A stretch of DNA of 58,962 bases from Nibrella saemangeumensis (lineage in GTDB: Bacteria > Bacteroidota > Bacteroidia > Cytophagales > Spirosomataceae). The stretch lies in the NCBI RefSeq assembly GCF_039541915.1, contig NZ_BAABHD010000071.1:1-58962 (forward strand), written 5' to 3'. Shown here piece after piece: positions 35,845 to 44,649 of this stretch (its first letter is position 1; each line of letters opens with the position of its first letter). The notes beneath the pieces were generated by a model. The model was not told the origin of the DNA, searched no databases, and worked only from the letters and a program-made list of their open reading frames with translations. A program made the translations under genes and the position numbers.

Positions 35845-37308
35845 ATGAACAAACTGAACACGCAATGGATAGGGCTGCTGGCCTTGACGCTACTTGGCCC
35901 AGTGACCTTCGCTCAGCCTAAAGCCCCTAAAGATCAGGAAAGCATACTGACTGGTCTGGAGAGTAAGACGGCCCATTATGGCGCGGTAGCCAAACAAATC
36001 TGGGACTTTGCCGAGGTCGGCTATCAGGAGGTAAAAAGCTCGGCCCTGTTGCAGGAGGAATTGAAGAAGGAAGGATTTGCCGTGCAGGCTAGTGTTGCGG
36101 GTATCCCTACCGCCTTTGTGGCCACGTACGGCAGCGGCAAGCCGGTCATCGGCATTCTGGCCGAGTATGATGCCCTGCCCGGCCTGGCGCAGGAAGCAAC
36201 ACCCGAGCGTAAACCCATCGACGGTAAAAAAGCCGGTCATGCCTGTGGCCACCATCTGTTCGGAACGGGCTCGGTGGCCTCAGCCATTGCAGTAAAGAAC
36301 TGGCTGCAGAAAAGCGGCAAAAGCGGCACGGTAAAACTGTATGGAACCCCGGCCGAAGAGGGTGGCTCGGGCAAAGTGTACATGGTGCGCGAGGGCCTGT
36401 TCAACGGAACCGATGTGGTGCTCCACTGGCATCCCGGCGACAGCAACGGCGCTGACCCGTCTACCTCCCTGGCGAATATATCCGCCAAATTCCGGTTCCG
36501 GGGCATATCGGCCCACGCAGCCGGAGCCCCCGAGCGCGGCCGCTCGGCCCTGGACGGCGTAGAAGCCATGAACCACATGGTAAACATGATGCGGGAACAT
36601 ATTCCGTCGGATACGCGGGTGCATTATGTCATCACCAAGGGAGGTGAAGCGCCAAACGTGGTACCCGATTTTGCCGAAGTGTACTACTACGCCCGGAACA
36701 AGAACCGGGAAATTTTGCAGGACGTCTGGAAGCGCATCGTGAAAGCCGCCGAAGGCGCGGCACTGGGTACCGATACCAAGATGGAGGTGGAGATTATCGG
36801 TGGGGTGTACAATGTATTGCCCATTGAATCGCTGTCACGGCTGATGCACAAGAACCTGAGTATGGTAGGCGGAGTTACCTACACCGACGAAGAAACCCGG
36901 TTTGCCGAGAAGATTGGCGAAACGTTTGGAGCTTCCTTCGGTTCGATCCGAAAACCACAGGAGGCTGCCAGGGTAGGTACGTTTTCAACCAACGACCCCA
37001 CCAGCGGGGGCTCTACCGATGTTGGCGACGTAAGCTGGGCCGTACCAACGGTAGGTATGCGGGCCGCCACCTGGGTGCCGGGTACCGCAGCGCATAGCTG
37101 GCAGGCGGTCGCGGCCGGGGGTACCAGCATCGGCGTAAAAGGGATGATGGTAGCCGCCAAAACGCTTACCCTCACTGCCATGGACCTGTTTAACGACCCA
37201 ACGCTGATCACCAAGGCCCGCGCGGAGTGGGAAGAGTTGCGGGGTAAGAATTTTAAATACGAAGCGCTGTTGGGGCCGAGAAAGCCGGCGCTGGATTATC
37301 GGAAGTAA
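35845..37308 (+). CDS. exported M20-family amidohydrolase (AbgB/IAA-amino acid hydrolase-like)
   Basis: 487 residues with a signal peptide at 1-24 (ending VTFAQ). Metal-binding residues of the M20 dimetal site are visible: D109 in AEYDALPG, the GHACGHH segment at 131-137, and the glutamate pair in GTPAEEGGSG; TSGGSTDVGDVSW lies near the C-terminus. The closest type is p-aminobenzoyl-glutamate hydrolase, which cleaves amide bonds of N-acyl amino acids. The export suggests an extracellular or periplasmic substrate. Monocistronic. Confidence 0.9.
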   Translation: MNKLNTQWIGLLALTLLGPVTFAQPKAPKDQESILTGLESKTAHYGAVAKQIWDFAEVGYQEVKSSALLQEELKKEGFAVQASVAGIPTAFVATYGSGKPVIGILAEYDALPGLAQEATPERKPIDGKKAGHACGHHLFGTGSVASAIAVKNWLQKSGKSGTVKLYGTPAEEGGSGKVYMVREGLFNGTDVVLHWHPGDSNGADPSTSLANISAKFRFRGISAHAAGAPERGRSALDGVEAMNHMVNMMREHIPSDTRVHYVITKGGEAPNVVPDFAEVYYYARNKNREILQDVWKRIVKAAEGAALGTDTKMEVEIIGGVYNVLPIESLSRLMHKNLSMVGGVTYTDEETRFAEKIGETFGASFGSIRKPQEAARVGTFSTNDPTSGGSTDVGDVSWAVPTVGMRAATWVPGTAAHSWQAVAAGGTSIGVKGMMVAAKTLTLTAMDLFNDPTLITKARAEWEELRGKNFKYEALLGPRKPALDYRK

Positions 37309-37318
37309 GCTTTTCTTT

Positions 37319-37393
37319 TGTCATGCCGACGCAGGAGGCATCCTGACACTACTGAGGTACAAAGCCCGAGAAGCCTCCTGCGTCGGCATGGCA
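37319..37393. repeat. GC-rich inverted repeat, dispersed family
   Basis: 21-nt arms with one mismatch (left 37319-37339, right 37373-37393; core CATGCCGACGCAGGAGGC), separated by a 33-nt loop. It occupies almost the whole gap between the convergent M20 (ends 37308) and GH9 (ends 37401) genes. No T-run follows on either strand, so it is more like a REP-type element than a classical terminator. A half copy is at 93-112. Confidence 0.75.
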
Positions 37394-37400
37394 AAAATTG

Positions 37401-39200
37401 TTATTTACTCCCTGCTGTAAACCCACCGTCATTTTGCAAAGCCTCCAGGGCCGCACCCAGATACACCATCGGCGCGTTCCAGTTAATGGCGATTTCGTTG
37501 GATGCATAGGAGCAACTGGCGTCGATGAACATCTCGTCGGCGGAGGTAGCCGTGTAGCCGGGGCATTTATCCTGACGGGGCGCATTGCCGTTGGGACCGC
37601 CGGACAGCAGCCCCGGAACCGGTGCATCAATGCCATCGGCAACCGACGAACGATGGTGCGGATTCAGCACGGGCTTATCGCCATAACCGGTCAGGAACGA
37701 ATAGCCTGTTGCGTTCCGGCCCAGCAGGTAATCCAGGTTCGCCAACGCATAGTTCAGGTACTTCTTATCATTTGTCAGTTTATACGCCTGAATCAGGGCA
37801 ATCCCCTGATTGGCGGCAACGGCGCTGCTTCCCCAGATGTAATCGCTGGCAACTTTCCCAAACACCATCCGATAAGCGTGCTGGTCGGCTCCCTGGATCA
37901 GGTTATGCGCATTACGAATGAGCATCTGCCTTAGCGCTGGCAGGTCTTTTTTACCGGTTGCCGTAAGACTTTTCTCAAACCGAGCCAGCGTATAATAGCC
38001 GAGGGTACGTACCTGATTCCACGAGGGTAGCGGAGTTTTATCGTCCGGAAACAGGTTTATGGCGGTATAGTAGGCATCATTCTTTGTGGTCACATACAGT
38101 TCGGCCGCTGCCCAGATCCATTCGTCACTGGTATTGTTGTCGCCGTAGGTGCCGGTGCTAACGTCCGGGTCGAACTGCTTATTCATTTCGTCCTGCCGGT
38201 ACAGCTTGTCTGGGTTCTTCTTCGCCCACTCCCACGCTTTCACCGCGGCTGTCAAACATGAATCGGCCAAACCAGGCAGCTCTTTGTTGAATGGTTTGAA
38301 GACTCGGGCCGACTGCGCCATCACGGCCGCAAAGTCCAGGGCCGCCGTCACGCTTTTCTGCACCACATAGCGGTCCTTCAAGGCTTTGTCGGGCATCACC
38401 ATACCGTCGAAACTGGGGTTGGTCAGTTTGTGGTACACACCGCCACCGTTGGGGTCCTGCATGGTCAGCATCCAGCGCAGGTTCCACAGCGTTTCGTCCA
38501 GCAGGTCGGGGACGTTGTTGCCGCTCTCGGGAATATTAATTTCGAATGTCTTAAAATAAGCCGGAAAATCTTCGTAGAGCGACAGAAGCGTGCCTACGGT
38601 GATGCCTGAATTCACAATATACTTATTGTAATCGCCGGCATCATACCAGCCACGGGGCGACGAGATAACCGAACCGGCCGGGCGCTTATCGTCAGCCGCC
38701 GACGGGTGAATCAGCACGCGTGTATCCGGGTGCCCGGCTAGACGAGCCCACTGCCCGGCAAATTTTGCCGGCAGCTCCGTCGACATCCGCTGGTAATAAA
38801 AGCCTTTCAGCGAGCCGATGGCTGCCTCCCGGTGCACATTGCTGCGTATCTCGAAGGGATAGGAATGGCCAACGCCCGGTATTACCAGCACATAGGTGCC
38901 ATTCTTTTTGAAAGCAGAGAAGTCGGCCAGGCGGGTTGTTTTGCCGGAGATGGCATTCTGCCGTTGTTCGCCAAGGGTGCCGGTGTACACCGTCTTTTTC
39001 TGGTCCGGCGTCATCAGCTGAAAGGTACCGGCGTCTGCCCCAACCACTACGGCCACTTTAGGCGCGTTGGGATAAAAACCGATCTGGTTGAGCCGAATGG
39101 CTTCGGATAGAGACTGTCCGTTGACCAGCGTTGTTCCGCTAAGCAGTAAACCGCCAAGTACGTTGCGAGCCCAAACGGCCACATTTCGTTTATTCATCAA
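37401..39200 (-). CDS. glycoside hydrolase family 9 (endoglucanase-type)
   Basis: 599 residues. Signal peptide about 1-29 (ending LVNGQS). An N-terminal Ig-like CelD-type domain (about 33-120: RLNQIGFYPNAPKVAVVVG in part) precedes the (alpha/alpha)6 catalytic domain. Catalytic aspartates lie in GWYDAGDYNKY (D187, D190), NPHHRSS is present, and the general acid is E569 in SNEIAINWNAP. GH9 enzymes cut beta-1,4-glucans and some mixed or decorated glucans. No carbohydrate-binding module or SusCD neighbour is present, so the substrate is open. Confidence 0.92.
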   Translation of the reverse strand: MMNKRNVAVWARNVLGGLLLSGTTLVNGQSLSEAIRLNQIGFYPNAPKVAVVVGADAGTFQLMTPDQKKTVYTGTLGEQRQNAISGKTTRLADFSAFKKNGTYVLVIPGVGHSYPFEIRSNVHREAAIGSLKGFYYQRMSTELPAKFAGQWARLAGHPDTRVLIHPSAADDKRPAGSVISSPRGWYDAGDYNKYIVNSGITVGTLLSLYEDFPAYFKTFEINIPESGNNVPDLLDETLWNLRWMLTMQDPNGGGVYHKLTNPSFDGMVMPDKALKDRYVVQKSVTAALDFAAVMAQSARVFKPFNKELPGLADSCLTAAVKAWEWAKKNPDKLYRQDEMNKQFDPDVSTGTYGDNNTSDEWIWAAAELYVTTKNDAYYTAINLFPDDKTPLPSWNQVRTLGYYTLARFEKSLTATGKKDLPALRQMLIRNAHNLIQGADQHAYRMVFGKVASDYIWGSSAVAANQGIALIQAYKLTNDKKYLNYALANLDYLLGRNATGYSFLTGYGDKPVLNPHHRSSVADGIDAPVPGLLSGGPNGNAPRQDKCPGYTATSADEMFIDASCSYASNEIAINWNAPMVYLGAALEALQNDGGFTAGSK

Positions 39201-39298
39201 ATTAAAAACAGGATTGACCTGGGTTAGAGCGGAGATGCTTGTTTTCTTTGCAAAAGTAGCGCGTGCTGCTTTTCTACGTTTATCCCGTCCTTATTTCC

Positions 39299-40210
39299 AT
39301 GCTCGATTTTCGTCTGCAGGTTTTTTACACAGTAGCCAAACGGCTTAGCTTTACCAAAGCCGCAGCCGAACTCTTTGTTACTCAGCCCGCCGTTACCAAA
39401 CATATTCACGAACTGGAGCAGCAGTTTGGCACTACGCTCTTTGAACGATTAGGCAACCAGATCCGCTTAACGTCCGCTGGCGAAATTGCCCTGCGGCATG
39501 CCGAAACCATTCTGGGCAATTACCGCCAGCTGGAATATGACCTGAGTGTGCTGAAAGGGCAGCATTCGGGTACCCTACGGCTGGGCGCCAGTACGACCGT
39601 AGCGCAGTACCTCATTCCCCCCATACTCGCCCGCTTCCACGAACGACATGCCGATGTGAAGATATCACTGGTGAGCGGCAACACGCAGCAGATTGAGCAG
39701 GCCCTGCTGAACCACGACATTGAACTAGGCATTGTCGAAGGCCGCACCCACCTGCACGAATTGCGCTACACGCCGTTTGTTAAGGATGAAATTGTCCTGA
39801 TCAGCCATAGTGCTCACCCCTTGGCCCAGCGCGACGAGATTACAGTAGACGAGTTGAGAAGCCAGCCGCTGGTACTGCGCGAACGGGGGTCCGGCACCCT
39901 GGAAGTCATCGAACACGCCCTGCGGCAGATCGGCATTAAGCTCAGCGACATTACCGTGGAGATGTACCTGGGCAGCACCGAAAGTATTAAATCTTACCTG
40001 ACCCACTCCCGCTGCCTGGCCTTCATCTCCATCTACGCTGTCGAAAACGAACTGCAGGCCGGTACCTTCCGGGTGCTGGATGTAAAGGGACTATCCATTC
40101 AGCGCGACTTCTACACTATTCAACGACAGGGAGCCAGTGAGCGCCTGGCCGAAACCTTTCTGAACTTTGCCGATCGCCACCACCAGGGGCATCGGAAGGC
40201 TCGCCCGTGA
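39299..40210 (+). CDS. LysR-family transcriptional regulator
   Basis: 303 residues from the ATG at 39299 (MLDFRLQVFYTVAKRLSFT). N-terminal winged-helix (about 1-60: FTKAAAELFVTQPAVTKHI) and a periplasmic-binding-type effector domain (about 90-295). A longer frame opens at 39263, but the family normally begins as chosen. The sequence resembles regulators of sulfur or carbon metabolism (CysB/CbbR-like). It could control the adjacent ferredoxin reductase genes (176 bp downstream), which is inference. Confidence 0.9.
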   Translation: MLDFRLQVFYTVAKRLSFTKAAAELFVTQPAVTKHIHELEQQFGTTLFERLGNQIRLTSAGEIALRHAETILGNYRQLEYDLSVLKGQHSGTLRLGASTTVAQYLIPPILARFHERHADVKISLVSGNTQQIEQALLNHDIELGIVEGRTHLHELRYTPFVKDEIVLISHSAHPLAQRDEITVDELRSQPLVLRERGSGTLEVIEHALRQIGIKLSDITVEMYLGSTESIKSYLTHSRCLAFISIYAVENELQAGTFRVLDVKGLSIQRDFYTIQRQGASERLAETFLNFADRHHQGHRKARP

Positions 40211-40307
40211 AACGGACCGGGTCGCCGGCGTGCTCGACCAGCACTACCTATAACTAATCGGAATGACCGATAAGAAATAGTAATTAGTCTGGTGGGGCCG
40301 GCTGGTC

Positions 40308-40315
40308 TACTTTTG
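40308..40315 (+). promoter_or_regulatory. candidate -7 promoter element of the ferredoxin reductase operon
   Basis: TACTTTTG, a full match to TAnnTTTG, 71 bp upstream of the ATG at 40387. The -33 region has only TTA at about 40284-40286 (21 bp away). Confidence 0.45.
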
Positions 40316-40386
40316 CCCTATAAACAACGCCGAAAGGGAATCTGTACACTCCGCCTGGTGTTATACAGATAGAATAGCACACTACC

Positions 40387-41391
40387 ATGATTACAACCGA
40401 CATATGCATCATTGGCGCAGGTCCGGTAGGACTTTTTGCCGTTTTTGAAGCTGGATTATTAAAAATGCGCTGCCACCTCATCGATGCGTTACCGCAGGTG
40501 GGTGGTCAGCTTTCCGAAATATATCCCCAGAAGCCTATCTATGACATCCCCGGCTATCCGGAAGTAAAAGCCCAGGATCTGGTCGACAACCTGATGGATC
40601 AGATTGAGCCGTTCCACCCAACCTTCTCGTTAGGCGAGCGGGTCGATACCCTCGACCGGCAGGAAGATGGATCGTTTATCATTGGCACCAACGACGGTAC
40701 GCAGGTACACTGCCAGGTGGTGGTGATCGCCGGTGGTTTGGGTTGCTTTGAGCCCCGCAAGCCGGAGATCGAAGGGCTGGAGAAGTTTGAAGGCAAAGGC
40801 GTTTCGTACATGGTGAAGAACCCCGAACAGTTGCGCGACCGCCGGGTCATTCTGGCCGGTGGTGGTGACTCCGCGCTCGACTGGACCATCTTCCTGGCCG
40901 AAGTAGCCAAAGAGGTAACGCTGATCCACCGCAGCGACAGTTTCCGGGGAGCCCCTGACTCCGCCGAGAAGGTGTATGAACTGGCCAAGCAGGGTAAAAT
41001 CAACCTGGTACTGCAATCCAACATTACCAGCGTGAACGGCAATGGCCATCTGAAAGAGGTAACCATCACCGGCAAAGATAAGGCTCAGCGCATTCTGGCC
41101 GCCGACCACCTGATTCCGCTGTTTGGCCTGACCCCCAAATTAGGGCCCATCGCCGACTGGGGGCTGAACATTGACAAATCAGCCATCAGCGTGAATACCG
41201 TCGATTACAGCACCAATGTGGAGCGTATTTACGCCATTGGCGACATCAATACCTATCCGGGTAAGTTGAAACTGATTCTGTGCGGTTTCCACGAGGCTGC
41301 GCTGATGTGCCAGAGTGCGTTCAGGTACGTATACCCGAACCAGAAGCTGAGTTTTAAATATACCACCGTCAACGGTGTCCACGCGTTTTAA
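40387..41391 (+). CDS. ferredoxin--NADP+ reductase, thioredoxin-reductase-like type
   Basis: 334 residues, cytosolic. N-terminal FAD-binding motif IIGAGPVG at 8-15, GGQLSEIYPQKPIYDIPGYP in part around 55-70, second nucleotide-binding motif ILAGGGDSALDW at about 156-167, and AIGDINTYPGKL near 280. It lacks the CxxC of thioredoxin reductase, which marks the YumC-type FNR. The partner is the [2Fe-2S] ferredoxin 6 bp downstream. Confidence 0.9.
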   Translation: MITTDICIIGAGPVGLFAVFEAGLLKMRCHLIDALPQVGGQLSEIYPQKPIYDIPGYPEVKAQDLVDNLMDQIEPFHPTFSLGERVDTLDRQEDGSFIIGTNDGTQVHCQVVVIAGGLGCFEPRKPEIEGLEKFEGKGVSYMVKNPEQLRDRRVILAGGGDSALDWTIFLAEVAKEVTLIHRSDSFRGAPDSAEKVYELAKQGKINLVLQSNITSVNGNGHLKEVTITGKDKAQRILAADHLIPLFGLTPKLGPIADWGLNIDKSAISVNTVDYSTNVERIYAIGDINTYPGKLKLILCGFHEAALMCQSAFRYVYPNQKLSFKYTTVNGVHAF

Positions 41392-41397
41392 TCCAAC

Positions 41398-41721
41398 ATG
41401 ATTCAATTCACCGTTGAAGACCGTACCGGCGACCGGCAGACGCTAGAAATTCCCGAAGGTATCAACCTGAGCCTGATGGAAGTGCTGAAAGCGTCGGAGT
41501 ACAATATCCTGGCGACCTGTGGCGGCATGGCCCTCTGCGCAACCTGCCACGTGCAGGTGCTAGAAGGCCTGGATGCCTTACCCCCGCAGACCGATGCCGA
41601 ACTCGATATGCTGGACACACTGCCCGATGCCGGGTTTGACAGCCGGCTGGCCTGCCAGATCCGGGTCGATGAGTCACTGGAAGGCGCTATTTTCCGAATC
41701 CGTGGCGAAGAGCACGAATAG
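41398..41721 (+). CDS. [2Fe-2S] ferredoxin, adrenodoxin type
   Basis: 107 residues. The cluster ligands are C41, C47, C50 (ATCGGMALCATC) and C86 (LACQI), giving the adrenodoxin-like pattern C-x5-C-x2-C-x35-C. Adrenodoxin-type ferredoxins shuttle electrons from an NAD(P)H reductase to oxygenases or Fe-S assembly systems. The gap to the reductase gene is 6 bp, so the two form an electron-transfer operon; the acceptor is not in the window. Confidence 0.93.
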   Translation: MIQFTVEDRTGDRQTLEIPEGINLSLMEVLKASEYNILATCGGMALCATCHVQVLEGLDALPPQTDAELDMLDTLPDAGFDSRLACQIRVDESLEGAIFRIRGEEHE

Positions 41722-41771
41722 GTAATGGCATCGATGGCCGGCAGCAGGAAACTGGCTGACCATCGGTGTCA

Positions 41772-43028
41772 TTAATTGATTTTGATGTCGTGCGGAAAAT
41801 CCTCTCCACTCCATACCCGCTGAGCACTCCATTTCACCGGGGCATCGGCCCAGAACGGGTCTGAGGCCGGCAGGCCCAGCGGCAAAAAAATAGCCGTCGC
41901 CAGATACACACTACCCTGATTGTTATACACATCGGCAATGTCGGGTTGCGAACCGTAGAGGCCGATGGTCAGCCAGCCATTCTGGTACGTCGACGAGCTT
42001 TCGAGCGTTTTCCGGATAACCGCCGTCAGTGCCCCACGCACCTGCGCCGGCTTCAGTGGTTCAGGAAGGGCCTTTCGCCACGCCATATCGGCCAGGTGGT
42101 GAAACGCAGCCCCCCGGTACACCAGCGAACGCCCTGTGGCCGGAAAACTCCCATCGGCGTTGATCAGCCGCTCCTGAATGATGGCATAGCGTTCATTGCG
42201 CTTCCGGATGTTGGTTATCATGGCATTGTAGGCGTTCGTTTTCCTGCCGATTACATCGACAATGGCGGCCAGATACGGATGAATGACGTAGCTGTTGTAG
42301 TAATCGAAGGCGTAATGGACCCCGTCGGTATACATACCGTCGCCCACGTACCACTGCTCCAGTTGCTGCAACGCATAATCAACCCGCATGGGGTCCCATT
42401 CGTAGCCGTATTTACAAAAGAAAGCTTCGATCATAGCCGGGAACAACAGCCAGTTGGAAAAGCTCGGCTTCACCCGGCGGGTCTGTTTCAGCGCGTTGAC
42501 GAACCGCGTCTGATCCGTTTTACTCAGGTTCTCCCACAGCCAGGGTGCCCGCACCATCGCAATAGCCAGGAACGAGGCATCGACAAGCTGCTGCCCGCCC
42601 AGATTAAAGCGCATATAATCTTTTGCCGTGGAGTCCAGCGCGTTCGACAGCCCCTTCAGCGTCCACTGCCGGTACTGGTTCCGCAGGGCTACTTCGTCGG
42701 GGGTACCGCCTTCGCCCTGCAGCCAGGGCGCGATGCCGCATAAGACCCGGCCGACTACCTCCAGGTACTGCACCTGAATGCGACTCTCCCGGTTATCACT
42801 CCGGATTGAGGCTACCTTCGGCATAACAATGAGCAGGCTATCGTTGGCCAGGCTGGCGAGCACCGGCCGCACCATGCGGTCCATTTCGGCCAGCCAGAAC
42901 TGGCGGTCACTAACCGGCGCTGCGGCCAGGGTTGATTTTTTTGCGGTTTTCTTTTGGGCAAATCCGGCAACAGCCGGTATCAGAATAAGCAGGCAGCTTA
43001 GTAAAATTCGGGTGTTTAGGTGCTTCAT
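41772..43028 (-). CDS. DUF2264 domain-containing exported protein, likely glycan hydrolase
   Basis: 418 residues. Signal peptide 1-24 (ending PAVAGFAQ). The remainder is the DUF2264 (alpha/alpha)-barrel-like fold, with GIAPWLQGEG, QQLVDASFLAIAM and YVGDGMYTDGVHYAFDYYNSY split by position. I recall this family being linked to glycoside hydrolase family GH154 (beta-glucuronidase-like), but cannot check that here. It lies downstream of two sulfatase genes in the same direction, with a 101-bp gap, and so probably handles desulfated oligosaccharides. Confidence 0.85.
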   Translation of the reverse strand: MKHLNTRILLSCLLILIPAVAGFAQKKTAKKSTLAAAPVSDRQFWLAEMDRMVRPVLASLANDSLLIVMPKVASIRSDNRESRIQVQYLEVVGRVLCGIAPWLQGEGGTPDEVALRNQYRQWTLKGLSNALDSTAKDYMRFNLGGQQLVDASFLAIAMVRAPWLWENLSKTDQTRFVNALKQTRRVKPSFSNWLLFPAMIEAFFCKYGYEWDPMRVDYALQQLEQWYVGDGMYTDGVHYAFDYYNSYVIHPYLAAIVDVIGRKTNAYNAMITNIRKRNERYAIIQERLINADGSFPATGRSLVYRGAAFHHLADMAWRKALPEPLKPAQVRGALTAVIRKTLESSSTYQNGWLTIGLYGSQPDIADVYNNQGSVYLATAIFLPLGLPASDPFWADAPVKWSAQRVWSGEDFPHDIKIN

Positions 43029-43129
43029 ACGTGCGGAATGGCTGGCAGCCGCGACCGGCTGACTGTAAAACCGACAAAATCATAGGTAGTCTGAACTGGC
43101 GGTTTGGGTTCAGACACTTCAATGCTGAA

Positions 43130-44644
43130 CTACCGAATCGATTGTTCGGGCAATTCAGACTTTATGCCTTCATCCAACGGCATTTTATCGGGATTTGCCC
43201 CTGTTTTTTTGAGCAACGCGGCTAACTCCCGTTTCAGCTCGTTTACCTTGCCGGCATAGTTGCGGTCATTTATCAGATTATGGTCTTCACCAGGGTCAAC
43301 CGCTAAATGGTACAGTTCTGCCATATGCTTATCGGGGGTGCCGTCGCCGGTAGGATAATGGATGTACTTCCACTCATCCGTCCGGATGCCACGCACATTC
43401 GGTGTGTAGGGGAACTGCTTCTCGTAGTTGTATTCATACATCCAAGCCTTTCGCCAGGCAGCCGCATCGCCCTTCACCAGCCGCCTGAACGATTGGCCAT
43501 GAATATTTTTCAACGCGGGTGCTCCGCACAGATCCAGAATAGAAGGAGCAATATCCAGCGTCAGGACCTGCTTTGTCACCACCACGGGTTTGGTCACGGG
43601 AGTCAGACCAGGAAACCGGATAACCAGCGGAATATGAATACTGGGCTCGTGCATGGTCCGCTTATCGACCATCCCGTGTTCCCCATTCAGTAGACCATTG
43701 TCCGACGTGAAGACAAAAATGGTGTTCTCCAGTTCGCCCATTTCCTTCAGGATGCGGTAGATCTCACCGACACTGTCATCGACAGACAGAATGGTGCCCC
43801 AATAGGCATGAACCATATTTTCAAAATCCTTAACGGCTTCGGGCGAAGAGTCCGGAAACTTCTTCCGCCACTCGAACAAGGGTCCATAAATGCCGTGCCA
43901 GGTATTCAGCCGCTGCGCAATCCACTTCGGTTTATCGCCTAACTCAAAAGCGCTTTTGGGATACCGGATCCGAACCCCATCGAAGGCTTTGGCGTATTTC
44001 GGTTCCGGCATGTAAAAACTATGGGGAGCTTTATGCCCGAGCATCAGGAAGAAAGGTTTGGAGCGGTCCTTCTTCAGCCAGTCAGCGGCCATTCGGGTCA
44101 CTACCGTTGTATAATAGCCTTTTACCTCCCGGCTGCCCTGTCCATTTATATTAAACTCGGTATCCCAATACTTTCCCTGCCCCTTATGGGTAACAAAATA
44201 GTCGAAACCCGGCCGGGGTTTATCGTTCTCCTCACCCATATGCCACTTGCCGATGTAAGCTGTTTCGTAACCTGCCGACTGCAATACACCTGGCATACTG
44301 GGCAGGTTGACGGGGTACTCGGTAAAATTATTAACCACCCCGTGCGCGTGCGCATATTTCCCGCTCAGAATAGATGCCCGACTGGGCGAGCAAAGCGAGG
44401 TTGTGCAGAAATAGTTTCTAAAAAATACGCCCTCTGCAGCTAGTTTATCAATGTTGGGGGTTTTCAGGTAAGGATTTCCGGCAACGCCCAAGGCATCCCA
44501 CCGCTGGTCATCGGTCAGGATTATTACAACGTTGGGGCGCTTCGGATCAGGGGCATGACGGCCTTCTCTTTTAAAGCTGACAAAAGATAGCAGGACGGCA
44601 AAGCCGACACCACAGTTCATCGCTATGGTTGACAATTGCTTCAT
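43130..44644 (-). CDS. exported S1-type sulfatase
   Basis: 504 residues, N-terminal signal/anchor (about 5-24). Alkaline phosphatase fold: metal-site ILTDDQRWD at about 42-50, formylglycine precursor C85 in CSPSRASILSG, and HIPLVIRFP downstream. Activation requires a formylglycine-generating enzyme, which is not in the window. The start is 5 bp after the stop of the second sulfatase gene, so the two sulfatases form one transcript. Substrate unknown; the pairing points to a polysaccharide sulfated at more than one position. Confidence 0.93.
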   Translation of the reverse strand: MKQLSTIAMNCGVGFAVLLSFVSFKREGRHAPDPKRPNVVIILTDDQRWDALGVAGNPYLKTPNIDKLAAEGVFFRNYFCTTSLCSPSRASILSGKYAHAHGVVNNFTEYPVNLPSMPGVLQSAGYETAYIGKWHMGEENDKPRPGFDYFVTHKGQGKYWDTEFNINGQGSREVKGYYTTVVTRMAADWLKKDRSKPFFLMLGHKAPHSFYMPEPKYAKAFDGVRIRYPKSAFELGDKPKWIAQRLNTWHGIYGPLFEWRKKFPDSSPEAVKDFENMVHAYWGTILSVDDSVGEIYRILKEMGELENTIFVFTSDNGLLNGEHGMVDKRTMHEPSIHIPLVIRFPGLTPVTKPVVVTKQVLTLDIAPSILDLCGAPALKNIHGQSFRRLVKGDAAAWRKAWMYEYNYEKQFPYTPNVRGIRTDEWKYIHYPTGDGTPDKHMAELYHLAVDPGEDHNLINDRNYAGKVNELKRELAALLKKTGANPDKMPLDEGIKSELPEQSIR

Positions 44645-44649
44645 ACAGG

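Noticed and set aside
32127..37393. CRISPR-like reading of the repeated hairpins
   Set aside because: The copies are inverted, of different families and kilobases apart; there are no regularly spaced direct repeats with unique spacers and no cas genes.
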